Source: Isoetes taiwanensis (taxonomy: Eukaryota; Streptophyta; Lycopodiopsida; Isoetales; Isoetaceae). From it: a stretch of 64,000 nucleotides of DNA. Within the stretch, counting starts at the first letter, position 1; every line of letters begins with the position of its first letter. A model generated the notes under the pieces. It was not told the DNA's origin and did not search any database. It worked only from the letters and a program-made list of their open reading frames with translations. Positions 34,805 to 47,419 of this stretch are shown here, piece by piece. The stretch is from the NCBI GenBank assembly GCA_021234155.1, contig JAJEKV010000149.1:1-64000 (forward strand), read 5' to 3'. Position numbers and translations under genes: made by a program.

Positions 34805-36118
34805 ATTAAGTATCGAGGCGGAAAGTTCCGACACCGCCGGGCCGTGGGAATTAGGAGCTAAGAGGCTAAGAGTTCAAGAGATTCTACTATAAAGTAGAAC
34901 GGTTTGTTGTTTGGTAAATGCACTGGCCAAGATAAGTTAAGAGCAACAAGAAACGGGCATAGGACTAAGGGATTGATAGTATCTTAAGTTTTGATTATTA
35001 TTCTATGCTATGTAAGGTAGAAAAGCTAATGGAATGCAGTTCATCAAGGAGCTAAACTTGGTCTAAAGTTACGGAAAATAGGATGAAATGTTAAGTCGAA
35101 TGTTTTCATGCAAGGCATGGACAGCGGGCCATGATAATTGTGAAGGTATGTTCCTACAAATTTCTATAATTGGTAGATTGTCTAATGGTGGACCACGTTG
35201 CCGCATTATTTTAAAGTAGACCATGTGTAGGGAGTTGTAGTGCTTTAGCAAAATCAATGCTAGGGTTGTGAGGGCCCATGAGCGATTGCTTAAAGAGGTA
35301 AACTTCAAGGGTTTAGGAAGTTGTTAGCTATGTTGAGTAGGTTCTTTTTGTGAGAAGTCATAGTAAACTATGTTCATAATCTTTTAGGTTCCCTTGAATT
35401 TACTTGTGTGGGTTGTATAGCCATAAGATACACAGATGGGGGATGTGATTATGTTTTTATTTGTCTCTTTTGGATTGGCCACCCAAAACGTGTCATATGA
35501 ATACATATCTAGTCTGAGCTGAGTATCTCTCTTGCCATGGTGGAGTTAGTATTTCATAATGTGCTATTTTATTCTTAGTAGGAAAAAGTGGATTAACCCT
35601 ATAATGCAGATGTTTGCTACGTCAGCTTGAACATGTGTAGTAAATAATTTATACGAATTTCATAAATGGTTTAGTTCCAAACTTTATACATGCTAGTGGC
35701 AAGGTTGATGCACTTACTTGTATTTTGAGTATGTGGTAGATTAAGTTGCGACTGCACCAATTTCGTCAGAAACAGTAGAGCTTAAGCCATATGTAGGTTA
35801 ATGAGGAAGTTGTTGTATAATGTGGAAGGGTATTGGGAATACCCATGTTCTATTGCTATTAATGAAATGTGCAATTGAGAAAGGCATCGAGAACATAGCG
35901 GAGGCTCAGAATCACCAAAAGCCATATGTGGATAAGAGATGTAAAACCATAGAGTTGGCTAAAGCTTAGTCTTTTGCATTTAAAAGTAGTAGAAGCAGTG
36001 TTAGCCCACATTGAAGCAGTGCCTTATAAAGTAGAGTTATGCCACATATTAAGGTTGAAGAAGCATGTGTACCTCAAGTAACTCATGAGGACATGAGTTG
36101 AATTTTACAAGGGGAGAA
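34805..36118 (+). repeat. Internal region 2 of the tandem LTR element
   Basis: Near-identical to internal region 1. The few differences are clustered, for example around 35278-35290 and 35868-35895. It ends with the purine tract before LTR3. Confidence 0.87.
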
Positions 36119-37721
36119 TGTAACGAACCTAGTGGCTTACTTTGTCTCAGTATAAGAGGGTGTAGATCATCTAACGGCCTTGTTGATATGCGTCCATGGG
36201 TTATGCTAGTAGTGGCATTTAAAACTATAGAAATGTATTGGCAAAGGTTATATAAGCAGAAGGTGTTAGATTAATGTGTAGTGGACTTATAAAATATGCT
36301 AAACATGCATTAGATTGCATGCATATACATGCACATGTGCATGCATGCATGTGATTGCATGCACAACACTTGTCTAGCATGCATGTACATGCACATGCGC
36401 ATGCACGCATATGATTGCATGCACGACACTTGTCTAGCATGCATATGCATGGAGATGTACTCATTGTGTATATATATTGGATGTGAACAAAGGAGAGGGT
36501 GCCTTGGTTTGGTGAAGGATCTTGTTTATTGTTCTCCTCTACCCGATTCTCTAGAGAAGGAGAGGATGGCGAATTGTGGAACGATGCTTGGCAGGAAAGA
36601 GTTTGCAAATGGAAAGGCAATGAGGAAATAGAAGCAAAGGAAGATAGACCCGATTAATAAGAAGTGGAATCAATCCAGAAACCGAGGTGGGGATTTGTGG
36701 CGTGCTTGGGGATTTGATGAGTGCTTGGTCTATTGTATTGCTTGGTTATGCTTCTAGTAGAATATGTGAATTATCTCTAGGGCGTTAGTGTAATTATGGT
36801 ATTACCTGGAAGATATGGTTGCTTATATGTTAAGGGAGTTCCTGTTCTTGCTTTGAGATGTGCAATGATGTGTTGTCACTTGGATATGAAATATCTTGGT
36901 ATGAACCTCATTCTATTGTATTGCATTGTTTTGTGGTTGTTCTTGGACGTAAGATGTATTGTAAAGTCATGATGGATGATGTTGCATCTTGCATTGCAAG
37001 CGGACCACCTTAGGAGGGTGGAATGGCGTGAGACTCGCATCCGGCCCGGATGGCCTGTTGGATGGCATATTGCATTTGCGGCCCACAACCGGAGGGGTGG
37101 GGTGGCCGTGTAGACTCACGATGTCGGAGAGAGCCCTGTTGGATGAGTTTAGCCCTGCACGCATGGATGGAAGAGTGGTCCCTTGGGGTCGCAACCCAAG
37201 GATTACGCTTGGCATATGTGCATACATCTGAAGATTGATGTGAATGTAAACATGCTTGTAGTATGAGTTCTAACTAATGCGGTAGTGGGGAGGTAAAATT
37301 GTTGTTGTTCTTATCTTTGATGGTTATGGTAGATTACGGTGGTTGATGTTGTGGATGCTCGAAATGTTCCCTCCCCACTTAGTCCTTGTGGACTAACCCC
37401 TTATGTTGTTTGTGTATGTTTAAGATGGTGCGTCCCCGTGAGAATGCGATGATTAGGATGGAGAGTCTAGGGATGGGGGGGGTGCAATGAGGGAAGCGTT
37501 TTCGAGTCATCCTCGGTGACCTATAAGGTTGGAGACTTGAGTGACTGTTAAGCTAAAGGAGTTGTAGTATGCCAAGACTCAGAGGAGTTTGGTCTTGTAT
37601 GTAATTATCTGATCAATGGGACTATACTTTATTGAGCATGTATATAAGTCTCATGTATGTTTAACTTAGATGTTAAACGTGTTGGTGCAATGGCCTAGGC
37701 CAAGGGGCTAGGTCCGTTTCA
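36119..37721 (+). repeat. LTR 3 of the tandem LTR element
   Basis: The last LTR, 1603 bp, ending GTCCGTTTCA and followed directly by the target duplication AGTTT. Confidence 0.88.
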
Positions 37722-37726
37722 AGTTT

Positions 37727-39372
37727 CGTGTTGTATCGTCTTGCTTTAATATTGAACCTTCTAAATGTTATAAAGATATAGATTCTATATGTTTGCAACT
37801 TTCTTTAAATCATCATTTACAATTACTTGCAAATTTCTCCATATGGTAATGACAATTTCTAGCCATACATAGCATGTATGGCTGATGGGCGCTCTAGTGA
37901 ATTCTCGGCCATCAGATGCGGGAATATTTTGAGGGATGTTCCCTCTAGTGCGATCCCATGCCTACACCTCAGCAGGGGATGGGGTCAAATGCTGATGTGG
38001 CCCTATCTTAAGGGCATTTGACAACCATTGGAAAGAAATCTAATGTGGGTTTGACTTTAAAATAGCAAGGTCCTATTTTAAAGCATGCCACACCCTATTA
38101 CAGGCATTAAGAATAGAGAGGTGTGTGCCACAAACTTCCCTGGTACAAAAAGCATGCAAGCCCATAGCAAACTCGGCTGGGTGCAACGGCCTCATCCTTC
38201 ACCTCCATACACCAATCTGCCCCAACGAAAGGTAGCATTTTCGAATTCTATACCAAGTCACCAGTGGGGAAGATACAATGTAAGGAGTTGAAAGAGCTTG
38301 CACACTCTAAGCTTTAGACATCTCCCCTCAACAAATGCTGGTTCTGGACTACCATAATATATTGGCAAATGCAACCAAAGTTTCAAAGGAAATAGATATA
38401 AGGTTTGCATAGGGTATAAATCATCAAAGAGTCTACAAAACATGCAACACAGATACACATAATGAGACCTCTAGAAATTTATATGGACCCTGCGCCTGAT
38501 GCAAAGAAGTCTGGTGCACAAACAATCTTTCTGGCTAATTAACTTAAACTTTTTTACTAGTATGCTTAAACTTGACAGTTGCTGGAAACTTGACAAGCGC
38601 TCTCAATTTCAAAACTATATTATGCTCCAAAATATATTGGGGGATTTACATATGAGGTTGTCTAGCAACCCCATCAGGAGGCTTTGAAGAAATGCACTAA
38701 TCAACACAAAATAATAGACTTATTTGGACGAAAAATGCCACTTCTTGCATGGTGTCCATAAAGAGTTTTGTACAGAATTCATCGACTGCCATGTGCAATT
38801 AGTTTGGCATAATAGACCCTTTTTCTACCATTAATGTCTTTGCCAAGCATTTGGAAGATGGAAACTACATTTAATTTAGTTACTAATTTTTTTTATTGTT
38901 GTAACCACGAGTGCTTTGAATACAAGATCAAGATGAGGATGTCATAAATCTTTCTGCCATTGCGCAAATAAGAATCTAGCTGCATGTCGTACAGGCATTT
39001 AGGATATTGTAATAAATGCAGGCTGCTCATAAGACAAGGACTCTACAGATTGGTGAAGCCCTCCAAGGTCTTCACAATTTTCTACCCTTGAACCTTGCAA
39101 TTGGAGCTCAATATAAGACAGATAAGGTATCCTTATTGCTAGCAGTCTTTCGTTTTCTGAGAAGACGACTTGGATTTGACTTGGTAGAGCAGGAAAAAGA
39201 AGATGAACCTGCATAAATCCAAACGTTTCAGATCAAATTAGCAATTCACTTACTAAAACGAATAAAGAACTTGCCTGAATAGGATCAAAGGATCCTGTCT
39301 CTACACAAACTTCGCTATGTGAAGCCAATACCACTAGATCTTTTACCTCAACCTATCAAATGGTAATTATTC
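37727..39372. other. Intergenic DNA and likely 3' flank of the PIH1 gene
   Basis: A perfect hairpin AGCCATACAT-AGC-ATGTATGGCT lies at about 37862-37884. Otherwise there are only short frames without motifs. The part nearest 39372 may be the 3' UTR of the minus-strand gene. Confidence 0.4.
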
Positions 39373-42300
39373 TCATAAGTTGGCTTCAGGCCATTCTCTG
39401 TTAAATACAAGCTTTTCGTTGTAGCCTTGAAACAAAACACGTACCACAATTGGGAACGTCATGTGTACCACTGTATATTCAACGGGATGCCCTTCATATA
39501 CGGTTTTAATAAGTGGTTTCATCGGATTATTAAGAATCCTTTTAATTTGAGAGGTTCCTATAGATTTGTCCTTATTTCCTGGCAATCTTGCATGTGCATA
39601 AGTTCCATTACCTTGCAGAGTTAGCTCTTCACGTTTTAGCACACAGTCATCTCCATAACTATCATGTCTGGACGAGGCCTCTGTTTTGAACAAACTCATA
39701 AAGTCTTCTTTATCCTGCTGTTTGAGCAGCCGCATTTGTTCATTAGTAATGCGTTTTCCCTGTTCAGTTTCTACAGATTTTGTCTTATGTTGTGGAGTTG
39801 CATTCATGTAGCCATCACCGTGTTGTGCATCAGGTAAAGACGCCTCTTGATGTTTTTGCTCATATTCAACGCTATTCTCTATAAAAGTTGCCTCAAATTT
39901 GGGTGACTGTACCTGTACCTCTTCTAAACTGGTATTTTGTTCTATAACTGCCATTAAAAGATAATGTGTCAGGAGATAGAAGGTAGAAGCAGGAAAACAA
40001 CATTTTGAAATATCAAACCTGTAGCAGCAAATGAATTGACGGCCATCATATCACACTTGTTTGGAGAATGCATTGGCAATTTAGTATCACATTCAAACTG
40101 TGCGGTCCTTGCAACACACGAACTTGTATCTCCACCCGAAGGGAGCAATGGAAATGATGGTTGCAAATCTATTAATAACAAGAGATCTCTACTTAAAATC
40201 TGGCATCAAATTCTGTTATGAAATCCAAGCCAAGATATGGATAAATTCCATAACTGCTTCCTTCCATGCTGAACAATATACAATTTCATAATTTTGCATG
40301 TGCTTTTATTTTCATATCAAATAAATGCTTAGATCTATCAGCAATCTATTCTTGTTATAAAGGCATTTTCATATTTCATTTGCTAGACAAGATTTTCAAA
40401 CGTGCAAACAAAGTTGTATTACAAACCTGGAATTTCTGTTACAAGTGGCGCTTTAGGGCCAGCCCGTATATAATGAGCCCTTACAGCCTTCCCTTTGTAT
40501 TTGATATGTAACAGCCTGAAGTTTGCTTAAATTTGATAGGCTTAGAAATGGAACTTTATTAACTTTGTGCATAGAAATCTTTAAATGGAGGCACTCAAAA
40601 CTACTTAATTCTTACTCTGAAGATCCAAATTTCTACAGAATCCAATCAGTTAAAAGCATGGAAGACATAAACCTGCACAAACAGATATCATAAAATTTAC
40701 ATGGACCAACTGATTTGGCACTAAGTTGCCAAATCTTTTGGAAATGATAACTCATAAGAATGCAGAAAGAATACCAGAATTTAGTGGACTATCATATTTT
40801 TGTCCTATCCATGTCAAAGCCATGGAGATGAGGAACACTTTTATCCTATTGCTCCGTTCACCCGCAAGTGAAAGAACTGACTGACTAAAGACAACATCGA
40901 AAACAAGAGAAGGTTTACCACCTGCAATAAAAACATAGTAAGTCAAGCGTCGGAATTACTGATATCTTAAAAGAAAAAAGAACTGCACACTTATGATATA
41001 CAAGTCCTGACTATTATCTGTAGAATTCACGGGGTCAGCACAGCTCAATGGCACTCGCAAATTTTCCACTGACTCTTTATCGGAGCTAATAGACTCTAGT
41101 GCTTCTTCAACTTCTGGAGGGATTCCATGATCCCAATTTTCAGGTGCCGGAATCTGCAAAGTTATACACGAAAAGTCAATTAAGCTTATCACACAACCAA
41201 ACCAAGAGCAATATCGAAGAGGTGCTAATTAACCTTGTTTGAAGCACATATATTAATGAATACTTTCTGCTCTTTGCTGTTTTTTGTCTTCACACAGAAA
41301 AAGGGTTGAGGTGTAATGGCCACACTCTCTATAGCCTCACTGGGATTAGAAGAGCCAGGCAACTTAAGGCCAATCTCTGAATCTTCTTCTCCATTAAGAG
41401 CAGCTAGCAGTGACTGCAATGCAAACAATTTATAAAATCCTAACATCTTACATTAATAATGGATGGAAGTGAACCAAACTTACCTCTAATTCTGAGTTCT
41501 GAGGTGCTATACCTTCATTTCTCGCCTGTTTATAGGATTTCAGCAACCGCATTAGGTCTTCGGGATCCATAGCTGGTGGTTTCAAGATTGATTTGCCGCA
41601 AGACAGGAAGGGGCTTCTATCCTTCAAATTTATACGGCCCATTGCATTATAACAACTATAATTGGGTATAGCTTAGTGTAAGACAGGAGACTATGCAAAC
41701 CCATCACTTAATAGTATCGAGCAAAATTTGAAATAGAAGAGAAGATAATATTCCAAGATAGCATCTAGTTTGGCATTCTATTCATAGCTAGAAAATTTAC
41801 TTCTGCAGATACCGTTGTCATCTTATCATTGACTACGAGCAGCAGGAAAGGGCCAAGCACATAGGACTCAATACTCAGGATTTCAAATGCTACTCTATCT
41901 AAACCACAATTTGTGTTGGATACAGATATGACTGCTAAATCATTAGAGGAGATCTAGTGATTTAATAGCCATGATGAAGAAACCAGATGAGACAAGAGCA
42001 GAGGATGTGTGGCGATCTTAGAAAGAAAGAACATGTGAGTAACCTAATGGTGAAATGGAAAGATGCAAAGTTTTGCTCAGTGCTCCTTTTCTTGGTTAGC
42101 TGTGTGCACCAATTTAAATTCTGCTCAGTCTGTGATCTGAAGCTGCAATTGTTACACACGATGAAAATTGACAGCCATAGATGAGGCACAAATGGATCTC
42201 TCTCTTTCTTTTTCCTTTTGATCTTTTTTCTTTCTGGGTTTTTACAAGGCCAACAATAACTATAAAGTCTGAAAGTCACTATAAAGGAACTATAAAGTCT

Positions 42301-44063
42301 GAAAGTAGCAAATCTGAGGTCAACAAAAGCACTAGAAGCCTGACGTAGCAAATGAAAATTTTCATCCTGCCTACCCAATATAGATTGAGAAGAGAATGGA
42401 CTATGAGGCAGAAAGCAATACCAAACGTAGAACAGGTACAAACTCTTTGAATGATACTAACTATTTACTAAAGTTGGCAAAAGACGTAATTAGCTAACAA
42501 AACAATAGCAACAATAGCAACATTCAAGGTATGCTCTGACTATGCACAAGATAATCGAGATTCATGCTTCTTACACAAACAAGAAACAAGCAATGTCCGT
42601 TTGTGCCACAATCTGCCAGGCGCCACAGGATGGCAATTGTCAATGGAGATCTGACCTGGATGCAATCACCATCAGATTTTTTTCCCCCAAGCCCTGTGAG
42701 ATCTTGGGGCTTTGTATTCTACTTTTTTATTTCCAATTTTTATATAAAACAAAACTAATGCTGCTAGAAATGTCAGGACAACTTCTATGAAATCAATCTT
42801 TCTTCCTTGGATGTAAACAACAGTTTCATTTGGCTTCATATGTCTCTTTCAATACACTAGAAAGGATAATCAAGGTTGTGCAATTCAAAGAAACTAATCT
42901 CAACAGGGATCGCAATTTCCAACTGACAGGAACATAAAAAGAAAGCTTAAAAATAAACCCAATGAAGAACACGGTGAGCCCAGAGGTCGAAGACAAGTTC
43001 GAGGTAATGTGCAAATCTAAGTTTGGCATTCTCCTTAAATTTTAACGGAGATATAAACAACCTTCCAGCAAGGCAGGGATTTGAACCCTGTACAATCACC
43101 ACTCTAGACAATGCTTTATGAAGGGTGCAAATGCTTGAGATGAGAAGTAAAGAATGCTAGTTTATGGAAAGGGAACTTAGAGATTCACAAATAGGATATT
43201 GTATACAAATTCTTAGGCACCAAGTCTATAAAATCTGACCTGTCATGAGCCAAAAACCAAAAAGCAGCAGATTAAGCAAAATGGCACAACATTTGCTCGC
43301 AACCAGCACCTCAAACGCAGCAGATAATGGAGTTTTCTCCGACCTGACTGATCTCAAGTAGGTGCAGCATTAAAATGAAGCACAATCTTAAGTATGCTTG
43401 CCTTGCAACCTGTAAAAATGACAATTCAGTCTTATGTATTTATTTGGAGATGGTGTCACAACACCCTCATCTAACCCATGGAAACATGGTAATTCAAATG
43501 AACATAGATCCCAACAAATGTTCTCAAAGACTCCAATGTTAATATATATTCCTCCTCTAACACTAACCCTACCCCAACATCCACATTATAAATATAAATA
43601 AAAAGCACAACCCTCCCTGTATAAGAAACCTTCAAGGTATCCAAGAACAAAATGCAATCTACATTTTCTCGTCTTTTGCAACAAGCAAGTTATTTCAAAG
43701 GGCAACAATCAGACAATAAATAATGAGCCATGATATACCTTGTATAGAAATTGAAAATTCAAGGTGGAGTCTAACAGAGTCTGAATTCTTTTCAGACTGA
43801 AACTTTAAGTTCGTTATGATCGAAAGAGAATAAAACATTAAATCTCGAGCTGTGCAATGCATAACTTTGCACGCTGCAACATATAAGACTCAAATTTTTC
43901 TGCGGCAAAAGATAAAGAATGCAACTCTACTGCCAAAAATCATGCAGCAAGGGGTATTGACGGAGCCAAAAGCGAAAACAAAATCACAAGCGACATCAGG
44001 CCACAAGATTCTGGTCAAAGATCTAATACGAGAGACTATTACCTGAACACCTTCGAGCGCCAT
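39373..44063 (-). CDS. PIH1-domain protein (HSP90 co-chaperone / dynein-assembly-factor-like)
   Basis: PIH1 proteins work with HSP90 and R2TP-type complexes in assembling large complexes, including axonemal dyneins in plants with motile sperm. Eight exons on the minus strand join in one frame: 44063-44043, 41621-41484, 41413-41234, 41153-41012, 40921-40775, 40525-40427, 40168-40019 and 39947-39373. They total 1452 nt, or 483 residues plus stop, and all introns are GT-AG. The PIH1 core reads PQPFFCVKTKNSKEQKVFIN (exon 3), PAPENWDHGIPPEVEEALES and VENLRVPLSCADP (exon 4), GKPSLVFDVVFSQSV and VFLISMALTWIGQKY (exon 5), and KYKGKAVRAHYIRAGP (exon 6). The C-terminal exon is acidic and ends in a possible CS-like strand region (VEYTVVHMTFPIVVRVLF). 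Less certain: the first exon (MALEGVQ), the exon 2 acceptor (TTTGAAG), and the weak donor of exon 4 (GTCAGG). No lesion seen. Confidence 0.82.
43060..43150 (-). repeat. tRNA-derived SINE-like fragment
   Basis: On the minus strand CAGGGTTCAAATCCCTG is a perfect pol III B box in a stem, followed by a TGGAAGGTTGTTTAT block shared with 45000-45040. An A box is not clear. It lies in the large first intron of the PIH1 gene. It is not a complete tRNA gene. Confidence 0.5.
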
Positions 44064-44170
44064 CGCTGCTCCGTCTGCGCAGCCCTAAACCACGTATTTC
44101 TGGAATATGAAATAATATATGTAAGAAATTTATCACAGCGGCCGCCGCCGCGACCATTTCTTTTGCGTAA
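44064..44170 (-). promoter_or_regulatory. Probable 5' UTR / promoter edge of the PIH1 gene
   Basis: Upstream of the ATG at 44063 there is a short GC-rich stretch (GCGGCCGCCGCCGCGACC near 44139-44156), unusual in this AT-rich neighbourhood and typical of a gene start. No TATA box could be assigned. Confidence 0.35.
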
Positions 44171-44999
44171 CTCGTGGCAAAAAGATTTTGTAAGTATCAA
44201 AAGATGCTATGGACCTGCCAAATTGAACTAAATGTGTGAACTCTAACCTCAATTTTTTTTCCAAGAAACTTCTCAGCTATTCCATGCAATTGCATCCTTA
44301 TCCACATTTTGCCAATGGATGTCATAGAAAACACATGCAGAAAAATGCAATGTTACACGCTTCTATGTAGTCCTGGCAAAAAATCTAGATATAATAGTTG
44401 TCTGGGCGAGAAAACATGAAAAAATCCAAGATACGGTATCTAGCTTATACATTTTTGCAATTTTGCACATGTAGCATGCCCACTCTTGCTCTAATCCAAT
44501 TCAGGTCCACCTATTCTCCTGGAAAGTGCAACAAACTGTATCAAGATCGATTCGACTTGCTACCTTGTCAGTCCCTACAGGAGGTTGGCAGAATTCATTA
44601 TGGCACAGCCATGGCCAGAGCCTTGCACTATTCTGCGAAAAACTCTCTACATCTAACTTTTCTTTGGCTAGCACAGAATCAAAATGGGCTCCTCTGTCTA
44701 TGATGTTGATGGAATAGAACAATAAAACACTCTCCATCAGTAGCTCAAGGTAAACAATCATTCGGCTGGGCTTATTGCTAGCTTGGAGTAAATTGTTGCC
44801 AGAGCTGGCTCTGAAAGCATTGAGGTATTTATCTCCTTTGGTACAGCCCATTCCATAACCCATAGTCTTGGTAACTCACCGGATTGAAACTAGCTTCGGA
44901 GGCCATACAAATCCTCAGAGTGCATACACCTATGTATGCCCAGTGATTGTCTATAGTTTCTTCTCATGTATGCCTAGTGATTGTCTATTAACCATAAAC

Positions 45000-45080
45000 A
45001 TTTTTCCAAGGGGCCAGGGATTTGAACCCTGGTATTCCCATCTGGCAACCTGTAAACTCAATGCACGCAAGTAGAACATT
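45000..45080 (-). repeat. Second tRNA-derived SINE-like fragment
   Basis: The minus strand reads CAGGGTTCAAATCCCTGGCC followed by TTGGAAAAATGTTTAT, matching the SINE-like fragment at 43060-43150. A nearby short direct repeat (AGTGATTGTCTAT twice, at about 44941 and 44977) lies on its downstream side. Confidence 0.5.
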
Positions 45081-45089
45081 CAATTTATT

Positions 45090-47335
45090 TTTCTGTATTA
45101 TTAAAAAGCAACACAAACCTTCAATTTGCATCTTTTTGCTGAAACCTGAGCAATTGATGTTAAGATATTCAAGATGGAAATAAACTAGTTATGGTTCCCG
45201 GCATTGCCGGGCTTTAGCAACTATCTGTCATGAAATAGAAAAATAAAAGTCGTTACGTGTAGAGATTATTGCTAAGATGTAAGAATTCATAGATAATTTA
45301 CTTGACATTTTATTGCAAGCATTGTAATGGAATTGATGAAGGTGCCAGTAATTCAAATGCAAATTTAAAATAGAAGATATTATGGTTGGGAGTTAATTTT
45401 CTCTCATACCTAGGTATTTATACACCATTCACTAAGTTGTAAGTTACCATTTTTTATTTTTACTTTTCGGTGCCCAAGCATGCAATTGATGTGTTTTAAG
45501 AGAGAAGGAACATAATACCTAAGACCTCATTGTGGTATGGAAACATAGAATACTTCAGTGCGTTAAAGAAAAAGCTACGTAATTATACACTTTTCTATGC
45601 TAAACAGTGCTCTGAACAGAGGTGGCCTGATGGTTTGTCCAAAACACGATAATAGCATATAGATATTCATTCCTATCAAACATGCATTGTAGATGCAAGC
45701 CCTTCCAGATTTAGCATCAGTTAATGTAGTGCAGGGGTACTGGATTTGTATACAATCCTAGAAGGTTCAAGATTGATAATAATCCTTCATGATTTTGCCT
45801 AAGAATGTACCTATAAAAACAATAGTCTTTCCATGTCGTCTATTCTACCTTTCGAAGAGGTGTGTGTATCTTCCCAGGTTGGTTCCCCTATTTGATTCTT
45901 GCTCTATTAGTATCATGTAGGCTAGAACAATTAGACACAATATGACCTAGATCCCACAATTAAAGCACATAGAGTGTTTGTTTAAATTGTTTGTTAGTCC
46001 TATGTGGAAGATATTATTAGGTTTATTAATACAACGATGTTTAAATAGCAAAGGGTATTTGTTTAAATTGTTTGTTATTCCTATGTGGAAGATATCATCA
46101 GATTAATCAATACAACATGGTCATGTGGGTAAAAGATGACATTCATTGGGCACCATGTCTTGCTTGCATGGGGTATGTTGTAGTCCATGAAGAGGACGGG
46201 GGCATAGGATAAGTGTAAAATGATGTCTTAAGATGTGAATGACCTTGGTTAGTTAAGGTTGCATTAGCCATTGGTTATATTGCACTCTCCTTTCATGAGA
46301 GATTATTTTCTCAACAGAAAAGTAAACTATAGTTGCCTTCCTTCCTCGTTCTATGTTATAGATGAATGGGTGCAAATGTATGGAAATGCGTATCAGAGAC
46401 ACTAAGCTAGAAACTTAACTATTTTGTTCCATGTTAAGAAATTGTACACTCGTTTGTTAGAAAGAATGATAAAAGATCCTTGTCCTATGACGAAGATGCT
46501 GATTATAAGGACCTAAGTCTTCTGATCAAGTACGAACACGTCTATGGTCATGTGTTGTTTCTTTTCTTAGATTGAATTTGATGGTCGTGGGAGATAGATG
46601 CGTCTCATGCTAGAGTTATTTATAATAAGTACATTCAAGACCATATGTAACTTGTTGAACATTATTATTTAGTATGGAATAGAACATGACAATGGGATTT
46701 GGCATTGAGGAAAAGGGCCGTGTGCCTATAATGAAAGAGCATAAAATGGATAAGTTATTTGTATGGAGCACTTGTGAAATAATTTCAGATCAACGAAATT
46801 TCAACATTCCTCACAAAGTGTTGGTAGTTGTTATGCTTACTGTTACATAAACATGTTATTTAGTAGCAGATAGCCCATCAAAGCTTGTTAAGATAATAAT
46901 TATTCTGTACTTTTGAAAAAAAATTATCTCAAACATGTTGTTTTGAAAAAAAAAATTCTCAAACATGGGAGCAGGAGAGTAGAAAAGAAGGCGATATGTG
47001 GAGTTGCACAGAACTATCAACACAGACGTTATGGTCCATGATATACAGATACAACGACACCAAAATGTACATTTAAGATAGAAACTTGTTCAATTACATA
47101 ATTTTGGTATTATTGAGAAATAGTAATCAAACATTAGAGCAGGAAAACATGAGTAGAAAAGGAGGCAAGGGCATGAAGTATATGGAGTTGCACAGAACAA
47201 TTTTAAGAAATATATGGTATAGATATGCAACAACATTAAAAGATACATTCACAGCCCATGAATCATGTACTTACTGGAATCATAGCAAAACTTGACTACT
47301 CTTAAATTATGTAGAGAAGAAAAAGATCTAAGATG
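45090..47335. other. Intergenic DNA with small tandem duplications
   Basis: At about 45971-46120 a unit of roughly 90 bp occurs twice (TTTGTTTAAATTGTTTGTTA then TCCTATGTGGAAGATAT). At about 46964-47030 and 47134-47205 similar blocks recur (GAGCAGGA, then a GAGTTGCACAGAAC block). CCCGGCATTGCCGGG at about 45199 is a perfect small hairpin. No gene recognised. Confidence 0.45.
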
Positions 47336-47419
47336 GAATAGAATAGAATAGAATAGAATAGAATAGAATAGAATAGAATAGAATAGAATAGAATAGAATA
47401 GAATAGAATAGAATAGAAT
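47336..47419 (-). repeat. (GAATA)n microsatellite, tail of the minus-strand LINE
   Basis: About 16-17 units of GAATA (TATTC on the minus strand). It directly follows, in element orientation, the LINE 3' terminal block GTGGACGATAAAAACA, so it is the retrotransposition tail rather than an independent satellite. Confidence 0.88.

Larger units (their letters stand above)
30252..37721 (+). mobile_element. Tandem LTR element: LTR-internal-LTR-internal-LTR in one TSD (AGTTT)
   Basis: Three LTRs (30252-31872, 33188-about 34804, 36119-37721), each TGTAACGAACC...GTCCGTTTCA, alternate with two internal regions of about 1.31 kb. The whole 7.47-kb block is flanked by AGTTT (30247-30251 and 37722-37726); no duplication separates the units. 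The primer-binding site TTGGTATCAGAGC follows LTR1, and a purine tract (AAGGGGAGAA) precedes LTR2 and LTR3. There is no intact gag or pol. The 3' end of each internal region keeps traces of a gypsy integrase C-terminus (EAQNHQKPYVDKRCKTIELA; AHIEAVPYKVELCHILRLKK), so this is a deletion derivative of a Ty3/gypsy element. Long stretches are identical between copies, indicating recent origin. Confidence 0.92.

Noticed and set aside
39016-39216. Plus-strand 66-codon frame (QAAHKTRTLQIGEALQGLHN)
   Set aside because: No motif, no splice context, and it lies in the 3' flank of the minus-strand PIH1 gene.
43078-43100. Possible tRNA gene (B box CAGGGTTCAAATCC on the minus strand)
   Set aside because: No acceptor stem, anticodon arm or clear A box can be folded around it; a second copy with the same 3' flank points to a SINE.
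44501-44863. Minus-strand 120-codon frame upstream of the PIH1 gene
   Set aside because: No recognisable domain and no supporting splice signals; length alone is compatible with chance in this window.
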